Shown here in pieces: positions 35,160 through 44,746 of a stretch of DNA of 64,000 bases. The stretch covers positions 1,860,001-1,924,000 of the forward strand of contig NZ_CP099735.1 of the NCBI RefSeq assembly GCF_025398175.1. Direction: 5' to 3'. Source of the DNA: Photobacterium sp. TY1-4. Its GTDB lineage: Bacteria; Pseudomonadota; Gammaproteobacteria; Enterobacterales; Vibrionaceae. Positions within the stretch are counted from its first letter, which is position 1, and each line of letters starts with the position of its first letter. A program made the translations under genes and the position numbers. The notes beneath the pieces were generated by a model, which saw nothing but the letters and a program-made list of their open reading frames with translations, was not told the origin of the DNA and ran no database searches.

Positions 35160-35193
35160 AAGACCACTGCGCAGGCCAGCGGGTGGTGGCTGG

Positions 35194-36129
35194 TTATGCC
35201 TGGAAGTCTTGTGGCAGGATCTTTGCTTCGACCAGGGCGTTGAGGCGTTCGGCACATTTGCGCTGCAAGTGATCCCTGAGCAACCGCATCGCCGGGGTGA
35301 TCGACTGTCGACTCGGGCAGATCAACCACAGTTCGGTGACTCGCGGCCGGAACTGCGACATGACGTTGACTACACGCCCGGACAGCAAATCATCCGCCAT
35401 ATCGAGGCAGGATTTCACGGCAATGCCTTTCCCCGCCACACACCAGCGCCGCACCAAATCGCCGTCATTCGACACCCGATCGCCGCTCATTTTGATTTTG
35501 AATTGCTGATCATCGCGGGTAAATGTCCAGGTATCGTGGGGAATATCCTGCAGTTGATAGAACAGGCCGTTATGCGACACCAGATCCTGGGGATGCTTCG
35601 GTTGACCCTGTTGCGCCAGATAAGCCGGGGTGGCACACAGCAAGGTCGGGACATGGCAGATCTGAAAGCCATACAGACCGGCATCGCTCGGCGAGCCGTA
35701 GCGCAGTGCCATATCCACGGAATCGCGGTAGAAATCAATATTGCTGTCGCTGATATTCACCCGCAGGCTCAGCCCCGGGTGCTCCGTCATAAACTCATCG
35801 ACCCAGGGGAGCAGGCAATTGCGGCCCAGGTCCGACGAAACGGCAATACGCAGTTCGCCTTCGATCGTTCCCTGATCGGCGCGGATGTTTTGCCGTGCCT
35901 GCTCCAGCATCTGCAATGCCTGCTCACATTGCGGGAGATACTTTTCTCCGGCAGTCGATAATCTGAGCTGTCGCGTGGTGCGCACAAATAGCTCTCCCCC
36001 AAGGGACTGCTCGACGCGTTTGACTGCGGCGCTGGCGGTTGCGGTGCGAATGCCTAAGCTGTTCGCTGCAGCGGTAATACTGCGAAACTCGGCCACCTTG
36101 AGCACGACTTTCAGATCTTCAATCATCAT
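35194..36129 (-). CDS. LysR-family transcriptional regulator
   Basis: A 311-residue LysR regulator with an N-terminal winged helix (ITAAANSLGIRTATASAAVKRVEQ, about residues 16-40) and an effector domain to about residue 295. It diverges from the zinc-type alcohol dehydrogenase gene with about 120 bases between them, so that gene is the likely target. The effector is unknown. Confidence 0.9.
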   Translation of the reverse strand: MMIEDLKVVLKVAEFRSITAAANSLGIRTATASAAVKRVEQSLGGELFVRTTRQLRLSTAGEKYLPQCEQALQMLEQARQNIRADQGTIEGELRIAVSSDLGRNCLLPWVDEFMTEHPGLSLRVNISDSNIDFYRDSVDMALRYGSPSDAGLYGFQICHVPTLLCATPAYLAQQGQPKHPQDLVSHNGLFYQLQDIPHDTWTFTRDDQQFKIKMSGDRVSNDGDLVRRWCVAGKGIAVKSCLDMADDLLSGRVVNVMSQFRPRVTELWLICPSRQSITPAMRLLRDHLQRKCAERLNALVEAKILPQDFQA

Positions 36130-36249
36130 ATTTTCAAAAAATTATTGATAATGTTTCATAGATTAGGCTGTTTATCGCAGTGTAATAAAAAGCCATACTG
36201 ACTGCCAGTTCAACGTCCCTGAGGGGCGCACCTCACTGGAGAAAATGTC

Positions 36250-37287
36250 ATGAAAGCAATTGGATACACGAAAGCACGCCCGATCACCGACAACGATGCC
36301 CTGGTTGATATTGAGCTTCCTCAGCCGATTGCCAACGGCCGGGATCTACTGGTGAAGGTAAAGGCCGTGGCGGTGAATCCGGTGGATTATAAGATCCGCC
36401 AGAACGTCTCGCCAACGGTAGGGGAGTACAAGGTGATTGGCTGGGATGCCGTAGGTGAAGTGGTCGCGACGGGGGAGGACGTCACCTTGTTTCAACCGGG
36501 CGATCAGGTCTATTATGCCGGGGATCTGACCCGCTCGGGCAGCAATGCCGAATATCAGCTGGTCGATGAGCGGATTGTCGGCCATAAACCGAACAGTCTC
36601 TCTGATGCCGAAGCGGCGGCATTACCGCTGACAACGATTACAGCCTGGGAGTTGTTGTTTGATCACTTCAATCTGCCGCAGCGCTCACCAGAGGCCGATG
36701 CTGCAACGGATGACGTGATTCTGGTGGTTGGTGCCGCAGGCGGGGTGGGCTCGATCCTGATCCAGCTGGCAAAAACCCTGACTGGTGCGACGGTGATCGC
36801 GACGGCTTCGCGCGAGGCATCCCGGGACTGGGTGAAAAGCCTTGGCGCTGATCAGGTGGTGGATCATACCCAGCCGCTCAAGCCGCAAATTGATGCGCTG
36901 ATTGCGGCAGGGAAGGTCAGTCCGGTGACGCATATTGCCAGCCTCAATGCCACGCAGCAGTATTTTGACAGCTACGCTGATTTGCTGGTGCCGTTCGGCA
37001 AAATTGCCATGATTGATGATCCGGACGCACTCAACGTGATGAAACTGAAATCCAAGAGTCTGTCGCTGCATATCGAGTTTATGTTTGCCCGCGCCATGCA
37101 TCAGGCGGCGGATCTGGACGCTCAACACACACTGCTTGAGCGCGTCGCGGCGCTGGTAGATCAGGGGTATATCCGGACCACCGCCGGGAAGCATCTCGGT
37201 GTGATTAATGCCGAGAATTTGAAAGCCGCGCATGCCGAGCTGGAATCTGGTCGTGCCGTTGGAAAGATTGTTCTGGAAGGCTTTTGA
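36250..37287 (+). CDS. Zinc-type alcohol dehydrogenase-like (quinone oxidoreductase) protein
   Basis: A 345-residue medium-chain dehydrogenase/reductase. The N-terminal GroES-like domain (AVAVNPVDYKIRQ) is followed by a Rossmann domain with VVGAAGGVGSILIQLA. No zinc-binding cysteine cluster is visible, as in the quinone oxidoreductase branch, so it probably reduces quinones or enones with NADPH. A TGGAGAAAA ribosome site precedes ATG 36250. The divergent LysR is its probable regulator. Confidence 0.87.
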   Translation: MKAIGYTKARPITDNDALVDIELPQPIANGRDLLVKVKAVAVNPVDYKIRQNVSPTVGEYKVIGWDAVGEVVATGEDVTLFQPGDQVYYAGDLTRSGSNAEYQLVDERIVGHKPNSLSDAEAAALPLTTITAWELLFDHFNLPQRSPEADAATDDVILVVGAAGGVGSILIQLAKTLTGATVIATASREASRDWVKSLGADQVVDHTQPLKPQIDALIAAGKVSPVTHIASLNATQQYFDSYADLLVPFGKIAMIDDPDALNVMKLKSKSLSLHIEFMFARAMHQAADLDAQHTLLERVAALVDQGYIRTTAGKHLGVINAENLKAAHAELESGRAVGKIVLEGF

Positions 37288-38123
37288 CTGGCCTGACGAA
37301 CAGCGACAACTCATCTGATATGATGCTGTCAGAGTATCTGTGACACTATGTTTTCGGAACAGCCTTGGCGGGCTGTTCCTTGCTCGGGCATCGCGGTCCG
37401 TCATACGATAGCTCATGTCCAATTCAGGTGACAGATGACGGAGGTAAGGGTGGTGTGAAAATAACCACCCCTGCAAAATAGTGCGATTAAATTCGATCTT
37501 CCTACGCCCTTTAACTCTTCATTTTTTGCCACTTAGTGTGTAATTGCATCCAGTGGCTTATTCTTTCTAATCTTTTGAGATTCATCAGGCGTTGCTGTGT
37601 CTCTGTGATGGACATTGGCGTACTGATACCCGCGCAGGTTACCCTGTGTACACTTCCAAAAAATCAACCCCATTATTGATGATTTTGTCTATTTGTAAAT
37701 TTTATGACAAATCAGTTAGTACGGATCATGCAATTTTTACTTGGTCATACACCTCTCTTTTTTGTGAAACATTTCTGAAATAACAAGTATTTGAATGTAA
37801 AACCCCTTATCTTTCAATGGTTTTTTGAAGCACGTCATTACCATTTTTGAAACGTTAGTTTTCATTTTGCGCTAGTGAGGTTGCTTAGTCTTATCCGGAT
37901 AATGCGCTACCTGTAACAAATTGTTTCTTTTTGTAACTGTGATGTTTGGGGTGGTAACAGAGATTTGCAAGGGTGCAAATGCTGCGAAAACCCGTGCATG
38001 AACGGCAACAGACAGGATGATTTGTTCAAAGCTCAACAATAAAAATACGTATTAAAACCAATCGCAATATCCTAAAAGTGCCAACTTTTATGTGGGAATA
38101 TTGCAAAACAATCGAGAAAGTAA
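37288..38123. other. Long intergenic region upstream of cyoA
   Basis: No supported gene; a short frame near 37600 has no ribosome site or relative. It holds a terminator-like hairpin (37356-37382) and about 700 AT-rich bases that should carry the cyo promoter and binding sites. I could not pick out a specific FNR or ArcA box with confidence. Confidence 0.5.
37356..37382 (+). terminator. Terminator-like hairpin after the alcohol dehydrogenase gene
   Basis: A 9-bp stem (GGAACAGCC / GGCTGTTCC) with a six-base loop. The T content after it is poor, so termination is likely but not certain. Confidence 0.55.
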
Positions 38124-39107
38124 ATGGAAGCCTCAAGATATAAGAACATCTTGTCGAGGGTGGGGTTGTTTAGTGCAATTTTAATGCTCTCCGGGTGTGA
38201 ATCTGCACTGTTGGATCCCAAGGGGATTATCGGTGTTCAGGAGAAAGAGCTGATCATTACAGCTTTGCTTCTGATGCTGATTGTCGTGATCCCGGTGATC
38301 CTGATGACAATCTACTTCGCTTACAAATACCGCTCTGATAATACCCAGGAAGAATATGCGCCTGAATGGGCTCATTCGACCAAGATTGAAGTGGTGGTCT
38401 GGACAGTTCCAATCATCATTATCGCCATTCTGGGCGTGATCACCTGGCGTTCAACGCACGCACTGGAGCCGTCGAAGCCGCTGGTGAGTGACGTGAAGCC
38501 GGTGGAAATCCAGGTGGTGTCTCTGGACTGGAAGTGGCTGTTCATCTATCCGGAGCAAAACATTGCGACCGTGAACTATGTTGCCTTCCCGAAAGATGTG
38601 CCGGTGAACTTCAAGATCACCTCGGACAACATCATGAACTCCTTCTTTATTCCCCGTTTAGGCAGTCAGATCTACGCCATGCCGGGCATGGTAACGCGCC
38701 TGCACCTGATGGCGAACCACGCCGGTGAGTACAAAGGCATCGCGGCCAGCTACAGCGGCGAAGGTTTTTCGCACATGAAGTTCAAGGCCGTGGCTCTGGA
38801 CGAGCGCGCCAGCTTCAACCAGTGGGTTGAGCAGGTGAAAGCCGCGCCACAGCAGCTGCATGATTTCAGTGATTATGAAGCGCTGGCGGAGCCGAGCATT
38901 GATGTTCCGGTGACGTTCTACTCGAAAGTACCGCACTCCCTGTTCTCCGATGTTGTGATGCAGTTCGAAGGCGGAATGCACTCGCAAATGTCGGAAGAAG
39001 GTCACATGGGCAATGGCCATATGAGCAACAACCATCCGAGTAATAACCATTCAGGTCATCACGCGATGGAACAAGCTCAGATGGACAAGGCTGAACACGA
39101 AGGTTAA
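38124..39107 (+). CDS. cyoA: Cytochrome bo3 ubiquinol oxidase subunit II
   Basis: A 327-residue lipoprotein subunit. A lipobox (LMLSGC, cysteine near residue 25) is followed by two transmembrane helices and the cupredoxin-like domain ([18 protein letters not shown]). The copper-A ligands of cytochrome c oxidases are absent, as expected for a quinol oxidase. The last 45 residues form an unusual tail with 8 His and 6 Met, which could bind metal. It is the first gene of the cyoABCDE operon, which pumps protons while reducing oxygen with ubiquinol. Confidence 0.95.
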   Translation: MEASRYKNILSRVGLFSAILMLSGCESALLDPKGIIGVQEKELIITALLLMLIVVIPVILMTIYFAYKYRSDNTQEEYAPEWAHSTKIEVVVWTVPIIIIAILGVITWRSTHALEPSKPLVSDVKPVEIQVVSLDWKWLFIYPEQNIATVNYVAFPKDVPVNFKITSDNIMNSFFIPRLGSQIYAMPGMVTRLHLMANHAGEYKGIAASYSGEGFSHMKFKAVALDERASFNQWVEQVKAAPQQLHDFSDYEALAEPSIDVPVTFYSKVPHSLFSDVVMQFEGGMHSQMSEEGHMGNGHMSNNHPSNNHSGHHAMEQAQMDKAEHEG

Positions 39108-39114
39108 TGAGATT

Positions 39115-41154
39115 ATGTTTGGAAGACTAACACTAGAGTCCATTCCTTATCATGAGCCCATCATTATGGTGACGCTTGGGGTGATTGCGCTGGTCGGTCT
39201 CGCGGTTGTCGCGATGATCACCCGTGCTGGGAAATGGCAATACCTCTGGAATGAGTGGTTTACTTCGGTCGATCACAAGAAAATTGGTTTTATGTACATC
39301 GCTGTGGCGATGATTATGCTGCTGCGTGGCTTTGCCGATGCGGTGATGATGCGAAGCCAGCAGTTGTTTTCTGCTGCGGGCGAAGCCGGTTACCTGCCGC
39401 CGCATCACTACGATCAGATCTTTACCGCCCACGGCGTGATTATGATCTTCTTCGTGGCGATGCCGCTGATCATCGGCCTGATGAACATCATCGTGCCACT
39501 GCAGATTGGTGCGCGCGACGTGGCGTTCCCGTTCCTGAACAACCTGAGCTTCTGGCTGTTTGTGGTCGGTGTGATCCTGACCAACATGTCACTGGCGGTA
39601 GGTGAGTTCGGTCGTACCGGTTGGCTGGCATATCCGCCGCTGTCGGGGATTGACGCCAGTCCGGGCGTCGGGGTCGACTACTGGATCTGGGCGCTGCAGA
39701 TCTCCGGGGTGGGGACCACGCTGTCGGGTGTGAACTTCTTCACCACCATCTTGCGCATGCGTACCCCGTCGATGCCACTGATGAAGATGCCGGTCTTTAC
39801 CTGGGCGTCGCTGTGCTCGAACATCCTGATCATTATCTCGTTCCCGATCCTGACCGTGACTATCGCGCTCTTGACGCTGGACCGTTACGTTGGCACCCAC
39901 TTCTTCACCAATGACATGGGTGGCAACATGATGATGTATGTCAACCTGATTTGGGCCTGGGGTCACCCGGAAGTGTACATTCTGGTGCTGCCGGTCTTCG
40001 GTGTGTTCTCAGAAGTAACGGCCACGTTCGCGCGCAAGAAGCTGTTCGGTTACACCTCGCTGGTTTGGGCAACGATTGTGATCACCGTGCTGGCCTTCGT
40101 CGTTTGGCTGCACCACTTCTTTACCATGGGCGGCGGCGCGAATGTGAACGCCTTCTTTGGCATTGCCACCATGATTATCTCGATCCCGACCGGGGTGAAG
40201 ATCTTCAACTGGCTGTTCACCATGTACAAAGGCCGCATTACGTTCACCACGCCAATGCTGTGGACCATCGGCTTTTTGATCTCCTTCACGATTGGCGGGA
40301 TGACCGGTGTTCTGATGGCGGTTCCGGGTGCGGACTTCGTCCTGCATAACTCGGTCTTCCTGATTGCGCACTTCCATAACGTCATCATCGGTGGTGTAGT
40401 CTTCGGCTGTTTTGCCGGTATGGCTTACTGGTTCCCGAAAATGACCGGTTTCACCCTGAACGAAGCCTGGGGTAAGCGTGCCTTCTGGTGCTGGATCATC
40501 GGTTTCATTCTGGCCTTCGTACCGCTGTACGCGTTGGGCTTCATGGGCATGACCCGTCGTCTGAGCCAGGATATCAACCCTGAGTTCTTCCCGCTGCTGG
40601 CCGTTGCGGCTTGTGGTACGGCGATTATTGCCGCAGGTGTGCTGTGTCAGTTCATTCAGATCTTCGTGAGTATCCGTGACCGTCACCAGAATGCTGATCT
40701 GAGCGGTGACCCGTGGGATGGCCGTACCCTGGAGTGGGCAACGTCTTCTCCACCGGCGTTCTACAACTTTGCCGTGCTGCCGAAAGGCGACGAGCTGGAT
40801 GCGTTCTGGTATCAGAAAGAGCGCGGCGAGCACAACAAAGATCAGGAAGCGGACTATCAGCCAATCCATATGCCGAAGAACACCCCAACCGGGATGTATG
40901 TTTCTGCATGGTCTCTGGTGTTTGGTTTCGCGATGATCTGGTACATCTGGTGGCTGGCCGCGATCGGCTTTGTCGGCATGATCGTGACTTGTATCCGCCA
41001 CAGCTTCAACGAAGACGTGGACTACTACGTGACCGTTGAAGAAATCAAAGCGATTGAAGCGGAACGTCAAGCCAAGCTGAAACAAGCGAAAGGGCAAGTG
41101 ACGTCCGGCAATGAAGATAACGATGATGATCTGGAGGTGACCTATGCAAACTAA
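39115..41154 (+). CDS. cyoB: Cytochrome bo3 ubiquinol oxidase subunit I
   Basis: A 679-residue heme-copper oxidase core with about 14 to 15 transmembrane segments. The low-spin heme His is in [11 protein letters not shown], the Cu-B ligands in [12 protein letters not shown] and WLHHFFTM, and the high-spin heme His in [11 protein letters not shown]. The GHPEVY motif supplies the cross-linked His-Tyr. It holds heme b, heme o3 and Cu-B and pumps protons. It overlaps cyoC by 11 bases. Confidence 0.97.
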   Translation: MFGRLTLESIPYHEPIIMVTLGVIALVGLAVVAMITRAGKWQYLWNEWFTSVDHKKIGFMYIAVAMIMLLRGFADAVMMRSQQLFSAAGEAGYLPPHHYDQIFTAHGVIMIFFVAMPLIIGLMNIIVPLQIGARDVAFPFLNNLSFWLFVVGVILTNMSLAVGEFGRTGWLAYPPLSGIDASPGVGVDYWIWALQISGVGTTLSGVNFFTTILRMRTPSMPLMKMPVFTWASLCSNILIIISFPILTVTIALLTLDRYVGTHFFTNDMGGNMMMYVNLIWAWGHPEVYILVLPVFGVFSEVTATFARKKLFGYTSLVWATIVITVLAFVVWLHHFFTMGGGANVNAFFGIATMIISIPTGVKIFNWLFTMYKGRITFTTPMLWTIGFLISFTIGGMTGVLMAVPGADFVLHNSVFLIAHFHNVIIGGVVFGCFAGMAYWFPKMTGFTLNEAWGKRAFWCWIIGFILAFVPLYALGFMGMTRRLSQDINPEFFPLLAVAACGTAIIAAGVLCQFIQIFVSIRDRHQNADLSGDPWDGRTLEWATSSPPAFYNFAVLPKGDELDAFWYQKERGEHNKDQEADYQPIHMPKNTPTGMYVSAWSLVFGFAMIWYIWWLAAIGFVGMIVTCIRHSFNEDVDYYVTVEEIKAIEAERQAKLKQAKGQVTSGNEDNDDDLEVTYAN

Positions 41155-41749
41155 TGCGATTTCGCATGATCATGGTCATGATCACCACGACACGGCAGGC
41201 AACAAGCTGTTTGGCTTCTGGATTTACCTGATGAGTGACTGCATCCTGTTTGCAAGCCTGTTTGCAACTTATGCAGTCCTGGTTAACGGCACGGCCGGTG
41301 GCCCAAGCGGGAAAGACATTTTCGAGCTGCCGTTCGTCTTCACGGAAACCATGATGCTGCTGTTCAGTAGTATCACCTTCGGCTTCGGTATCATTGCCAT
41401 GAAGCGCAAAGATATCGCCGGTCTGAAACGATGGATGGGGATCACCTTCCTGCTGGGTCTGGGCTTTATCATCATGGAAGTGTACGAGTTCCATCACCTG
41501 ATTGCCGAAGGATACGGCCCGGATCGCAGCGCGTTCCTGTCTGCCTTCTTTGCACTGGTCGGGACCCACGGCCTGCACGTGACCTTCGGTCTGATCTGGC
41601 TGGCCGTGTGCTACTGGCAGCTCAATACCAAGGGCCTGAACGAGATGATGGAAACCCGTTTCCATTGTCTGAGCCTGTTCTGGCACTTCCTGGATATCGT
41701 CTGGATCTGTGTTTTCACCATCGTTTATCTGCTGGGGGTCATGTCATGA
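41144..41749 (+). CDS. cyoC: Cytochrome bo3 ubiquinol oxidase subunit III
   Basis: A 201-residue heme-copper oxidase subunit III with five transmembrane segments ([32 protein letters not shown]). Its N-terminus is unusually His-rich ([11 protein letters not shown]), like the tail of CyoA. The start lies inside the end of cyoB, and the end overlaps cyoD by four bases, so translation is coupled. Confidence 0.96.
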   Translation: MQTNAISHDHGHDHHDTAGNKLFGFWIYLMSDCILFASLFATYAVLVNGTAGGPSGKDIFELPFVFTETMMLLFSSITFGFGIIAMKRKDIAGLKRWMGITFLLGLGFIIMEVYEFHHLIAEGYGPDRSAFLSAFFALVGTHGLHVTFGLIWLAVCYWQLNTKGLNEMMETRFHCLSLFWHFLDIVWICVFTIVYLLGVMS

Positions 41750-42060
41750 GCCAACAACACGCTGATTCTGGGGTGCAGGACTACGTCAAAGGCTTTATCG
41801 CCTCGCTGATCCTGACCATTATCCCGTTCTACTTCGTGGCGACGCAGAGCCTGCCGGATACCATCACTTACGTGCTGATGTTCGGTTGTGCCATTGTGCA
41901 GTTGCTGGTGCACCTGGTGTACTTCCTGCACATGGAGATCCGCACCGAAGACGGCCAGTGGAATATGATTTCCCTGGTGTTTACCGCGCTGGTGGTGTTT
42001 ATCGTGATTGCCGGTTCCATCTGGATTATGTGGAACCTCAACGTCAACATGATGATGTAG
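41746..42060 (+). CDS. cyoD: Cytochrome bo3 ubiquinol oxidase subunit IV
   Basis: A 104-residue small subunit with three transmembrane segments ([57 protein letters not shown]). It stabilises the oxidase. ATG 41746 overlaps the cyoC stop (ATGA); the longer upstream frame is only a shadow of cyoC. Confidence 0.95.
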   Translation: MSQQHADSGVQDYVKGFIASLILTIIPFYFVATQSLPDTITYVLMFGCAIVQLLVHLVYFLHMEIRTEDGQWNMISLVFTALVVFIVIAGSIWIMWNLNVNMMM

Positions 42061-42066
42061 GGCGTC

Positions 42067-42933
42067 ATGATTAAGAGCTACATTTCCATTACCAAGCCGG
42101 GCATCATCATCGGCAACCTGATTTCTGTGGCGGCGGGGTTCTTCCTCGCTGCCAAAACAGAAGCGGCGGATATCACATTGCTGGCGTTCACCCTGTTGGG
42201 TGTGGCCTGTGTGATTGCCTCCGGCTGCGTGGTGAATAACATCTTTGATCGCGATATCGACAGCAAAATGGACCGGACCCGGAATCGGATCCTGGTCCAG
42301 GATGGGTTGAATATCGATCACGTGTTCATCTATGCAGTCGCGCTGCTGCTGGTGGGAACCGCGGTGCTGTATCGCATCGCCAACCCGCTTTCAGCGGTGG
42401 TGGTGTTGCTGGGTTACGTGTTTTACGTGTTCTTCTACACCATGTGGTACAAGCGTACCTCGGTCTACGGCACCCTGGTCGGCAGCGTCTCCGGCGCGGT
42501 ACCGCCGCTGGTCGGTTACCTGGCGGTGACCAACTACATCAGCTTAGATGCCGTGTTGCTGTTTGCGCTATTCTGCCTGTGGCAGATGCCGCACTCCTAT
42601 GCCATCGCCATGTTCCGCATGCAGGATTACCGCGACGCGGGCATTCCGGTATTGCCGGTGGTCGAAGGCATTGAGAAGGCGCGTAAGCACATGCAAGCCT
42701 ACGTGGTGGCTTTCAGTGCAGTTGCGCTGGGCTTGTTCCTGCTGGGTGGCGGCGGCTATGAATACCTGGCGGTGGCCTCGGCGGTCTGCCTGATGTGGAC
42801 CCGGGTGACCTTCCGAAAAGTGACCGACGACAACTATGTCGACTGGTCCAAAGCGGTGTTCAAAACCTCGCTGCTGGTGGTGATGGGAATTAGCACGGTG
42901 TTGGGCGTCGAGCTGATCCCGCTGACGATCTGA
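42067..42933 (+). CDS. cyoE: Protoheme IX farnesyltransferase (heme O synthase)
   Basis: A 288-residue UbiA-family prenyltransferase that makes heme O from heme B for the high-spin site of cytochrome bo3. It shows the first Asp-rich motif (NNIFDRDIDSKMDRTRNR) and the second (YRDAGIPVLPVVEG), with about nine transmembrane helices. It starts six bases after cyoD and ends the operon before a strong terminator. Confidence 0.97.
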   Translation: MIKSYISITKPGIIIGNLISVAAGFFLAAKTEAADITLLAFTLLGVACVIASGCVVNNIFDRDIDSKMDRTRNRILVQDGLNIDHVFIYAVALLLVGTAVLYRIANPLSAVVVLLGYVFYVFFYTMWYKRTSVYGTLVGSVSGAVPPLVGYLAVTNYISLDAVLLFALFCLWQMPHSYAIAMFRMQDYRDAGIPVLPVVEGIEKARKHMQAYVVAFSAVALGLFLLGGGGYEYLAVASAVCLMWTRVTFRKVTDDNYVDWSKAVFKTSLLVVMGISTVLGVELIPLTI

Positions 42934-42962
42934 CCCCATATCTGACTTTACTTGGCTGAATC

Positions 42963-42989
42963 AAAGGCATCCTTCGGGATGCCTTTTTT
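42963..42989 (+). terminator. Terminator of the cyo operon
   Basis: A perfect 10-bp stem (AAAGGCATCC / GGATGCCTTT) with a TTCG loop and a TTTTTT run. The same stem recurs at 44651-44675 on the far side of the accessory gene pair. Confidence 0.92.
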
Positions 42990-43165
42990 GATCGTTGTTG
43001 GTCAGGCTGGTGTTTTGGTGGATATTCAGTCAGAGTCTATGTAGTTTATTAAGATAAATAACCTCTCACAGATAATTTGTGCGCGCGTTAATGATTGATG
43101 TGAGTTGGTAATGTAGACCGATCTTTCAATAAAGAATACATTGAACACTGCATAGAGGGGACACC

Positions 43166-43606
43166 ATGAAAATCGACTTAGACTACTTTCGAAAAATGCT
43201 CGATGTGTTCTTGGAAGCTGAAACAGCTCATGTTGAATTGTATGATTTTCCTCAATCTGGTGTTGAGTACGTTGATGCCCAAACTCAAGAACTTAATGAA
43301 AAGTTCATTTTTCACTTTCAGTTGCTCACTGAAAATAAGTTAATCAGTAACAGAAACATGGACTCCTACAATCTTAGCGACCTTGGTATTAGGTTTGGGG
43401 CTAGTGGTGATTGTATTCTTAGTATTATTCCACTCAGACTAACCCAAGCCGGTCATGACTTCGCTTTAACACTTCACAACAAAGAAGTCATCGAAAAATT
43501 GAAATCTGAGCTCAAAGATATGCCTTTCAAAGTCATCTTTGAGGGTGGTCAAAAACTACTACAGCATTACGCTAAAAAGAAACTTAACGCTCTGTTAGCA
43601 GAGTAA
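43166..43606 (+). CDS. DUF2513-like hypothetical protein
   Basis: A 146-residue protein resembling the DUF2513 family, typified by an N-terminal DYFRKMLDVFLEAE-type helix, the LGIRFGAS region and the LTQAGHDFALTL segment. Its function is unknown. It is AT-rich compared with the cyo genes, begins after a GAGGGGACACC ribosome site, and is followed 18 bases later by a second unknown gene on the same strand. It is read as cargo, possibly a defence or toxin-antitoxin pair. Confidence 0.65.
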   Translation: MKIDLDYFRKMLDVFLEAETAHVELYDFPQSGVEYVDAQTQELNEKFIFHFQLLTENKLISNRNMDSYNLSDLGIRFGASGDCILSIIPLRLTQAGHDFALTLHNKEVIEKLKSELKDMPFKVIFEGGQKLLQHYAKKKLNALLAE

Positions 43607-43624
43607 TGAGAAGGTTGTTGTCAA

Positions 43625-44563
43625 ATGACTAAACAAAGAGGAATCATCTTCTGTCCAGAATTTGAAGATCTTAATGGAGATGTTTACATCCCCCATGTAC
43701 AAATACGAAAAGAACAAATCCAGTTTTTCTGTTTGTATTGGGACTACATCATTCAACCCGTTACAGCACAATTACCCAGATGGAAACGAACGACTGACGA
43801 GCTTATGCTAGAAGAGGCGTCAATTCTGATAAAGGATTATCAGGACTATCCTACTGAAGGTCAGCAAACCTTCGTAAAAGAGTATGCCTACAGCCTCAAG
43901 TCAGATGGTGCTCATAACTGGGTTAAATCCTTCATCGAGTATCAAAATCAAGCACTGAATAAAGCTCAAAGGGAACAACCCAACGTTATATGGACTCCTC
44001 AACAATCATACCGAAGATTTCTTTCAACGCCGGAGATATCATCCGATGTTTACTGTATTCAAATGGAGCTGCATAAGAAACTACCAGTCCCCTCTCAAGG
44101 CTCTTCAGCTAAGGAAATCGTAGCATTCAAACACGATAACTCTCATTTGTTCCGAGAATTGAAACACTCTATTGATCGCCTGGCTCATTTTGTATCTCAA
44201 GCTAATGAAGCTAGCGAGTTCTCTCTTGATTTGGCCACTACTGATCTGGAAAAGGCCATAGAAGAAATCAAGGGTAAATCTCGCCAACGATTCGGTAGCC
44301 TCGTTCAATTTGAAGGTATCAAGATAAACCTTGGCTCAAACAATCTAGCAAGTAATTTAGACAGCGTGATAAAAGGAGCAACAATAGCGGGTTCAACTTC
44401 GCTAAGCCCTCTTAATGCCATATTGGGAGGTGCATTAGGCGCATTAGCAAGCTTTATATCGTTAACGCCTGTAAAGAGTAAAAAACTCTATTGTATTCCG
44501 GAAGCGCAACTTGAACTGAGCTATTTAACTAAAGGGTATCAATCCGGGCTACTTAAAAAGTGA
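43625..44563 (+). CDS. DUF6236-like hypothetical protein
   Basis: A 312-residue protein that recalls the DUF6236 family, which has no assigned function. It starts MTKQRGIIFCPEFEDLNGD and carries a glycine- and alanine-rich hydrophobic stretch near residues 255-285 (TIAGSTSLSPLNAILGGALGALASFISL) that could be a membrane-binding segment. It is AT-rich and coupled to the preceding DUF2513-like gene. No enzyme motif is visible. The assignment is from memory and modest. Confidence 0.6.
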   Translation: MTKQRGIIFCPEFEDLNGDVYIPHVQIRKEQIQFFCLYWDYIIQPVTAQLPRWKRTTDELMLEEASILIKDYQDYPTEGQQTFVKEYAYSLKSDGAHNWVKSFIEYQNQALNKAQREQPNVIWTPQQSYRRFLSTPEISSDVYCIQMELHKKLPVPSQGSSAKEIVAFKHDNSHLFRELKHSIDRLAHFVSQANEASEFSLDLATTDLEKAIEEIKGKSRQRFGSLVQFEGIKINLGSNNLASNLDSVIKGATIAGSTSLSPLNAILGGALGALASFISLTPVKSKKLYCIPEAQLELSYLTKGYQSGLLKK

Positions 44564-44650
44564 ATAGTAGAGCGGTGTCTTTCAGGCTATTGGTGAGGGA
44601 TTGAATTGAAGTCGCACAACTGCATTGTCGGTGGAACAACATGCAGAAGA

Positions 44651-44675
44651 AAAGGCATCCAGATCGGATGCCTTT
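44651..44675 (-). terminator. Terminator of putP with a duplicated cyo-type stem
   Basis: AAAGGCATCC / GGATGCCTTT with an AGATC loop; on the minus strand it is followed by TTTTCTT, so it terminates putP. The stem arms are identical to those of the cyoE terminator at 42963-42989. Confidence 0.8.
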
Positions 44676-44746
44676 GGGAGTGATGTGATCATGCAATTGA
44701 GTCACTCAGGCAAAGCCATAGCTGAACGCTCAAAACGGTCATTCGC

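Larger units (their letters stand above)
34833..35193. other. Intergenic region with a regulator box and tandem repeat
   Basis: No gene here. It holds a TATGAT-like -10 (minus strand, 34886-34891), the paired CTTAAG box at 34944-34960 and a four-copy 14-bp tandem repeat at 35104-35159. Confidence 0.7.

Noticed and set aside
35017..35961. 314-residue plus-strand open frame
   Set aside because: It is antisense to the minus-strand LysR gene, has no ribosome site and no recognisable family features, and includes the tandem repeat.
37592..37783. 63-residue plus-strand frame before cyoA
   Set aside because: No ribosome site or family likeness, in AT-rich untranslated sequence.
40009..41097. 362-residue minus-strand open frame
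   Set aside because: Antisense to cyoB, in a GC-rich coding region; no supporting start or domain.
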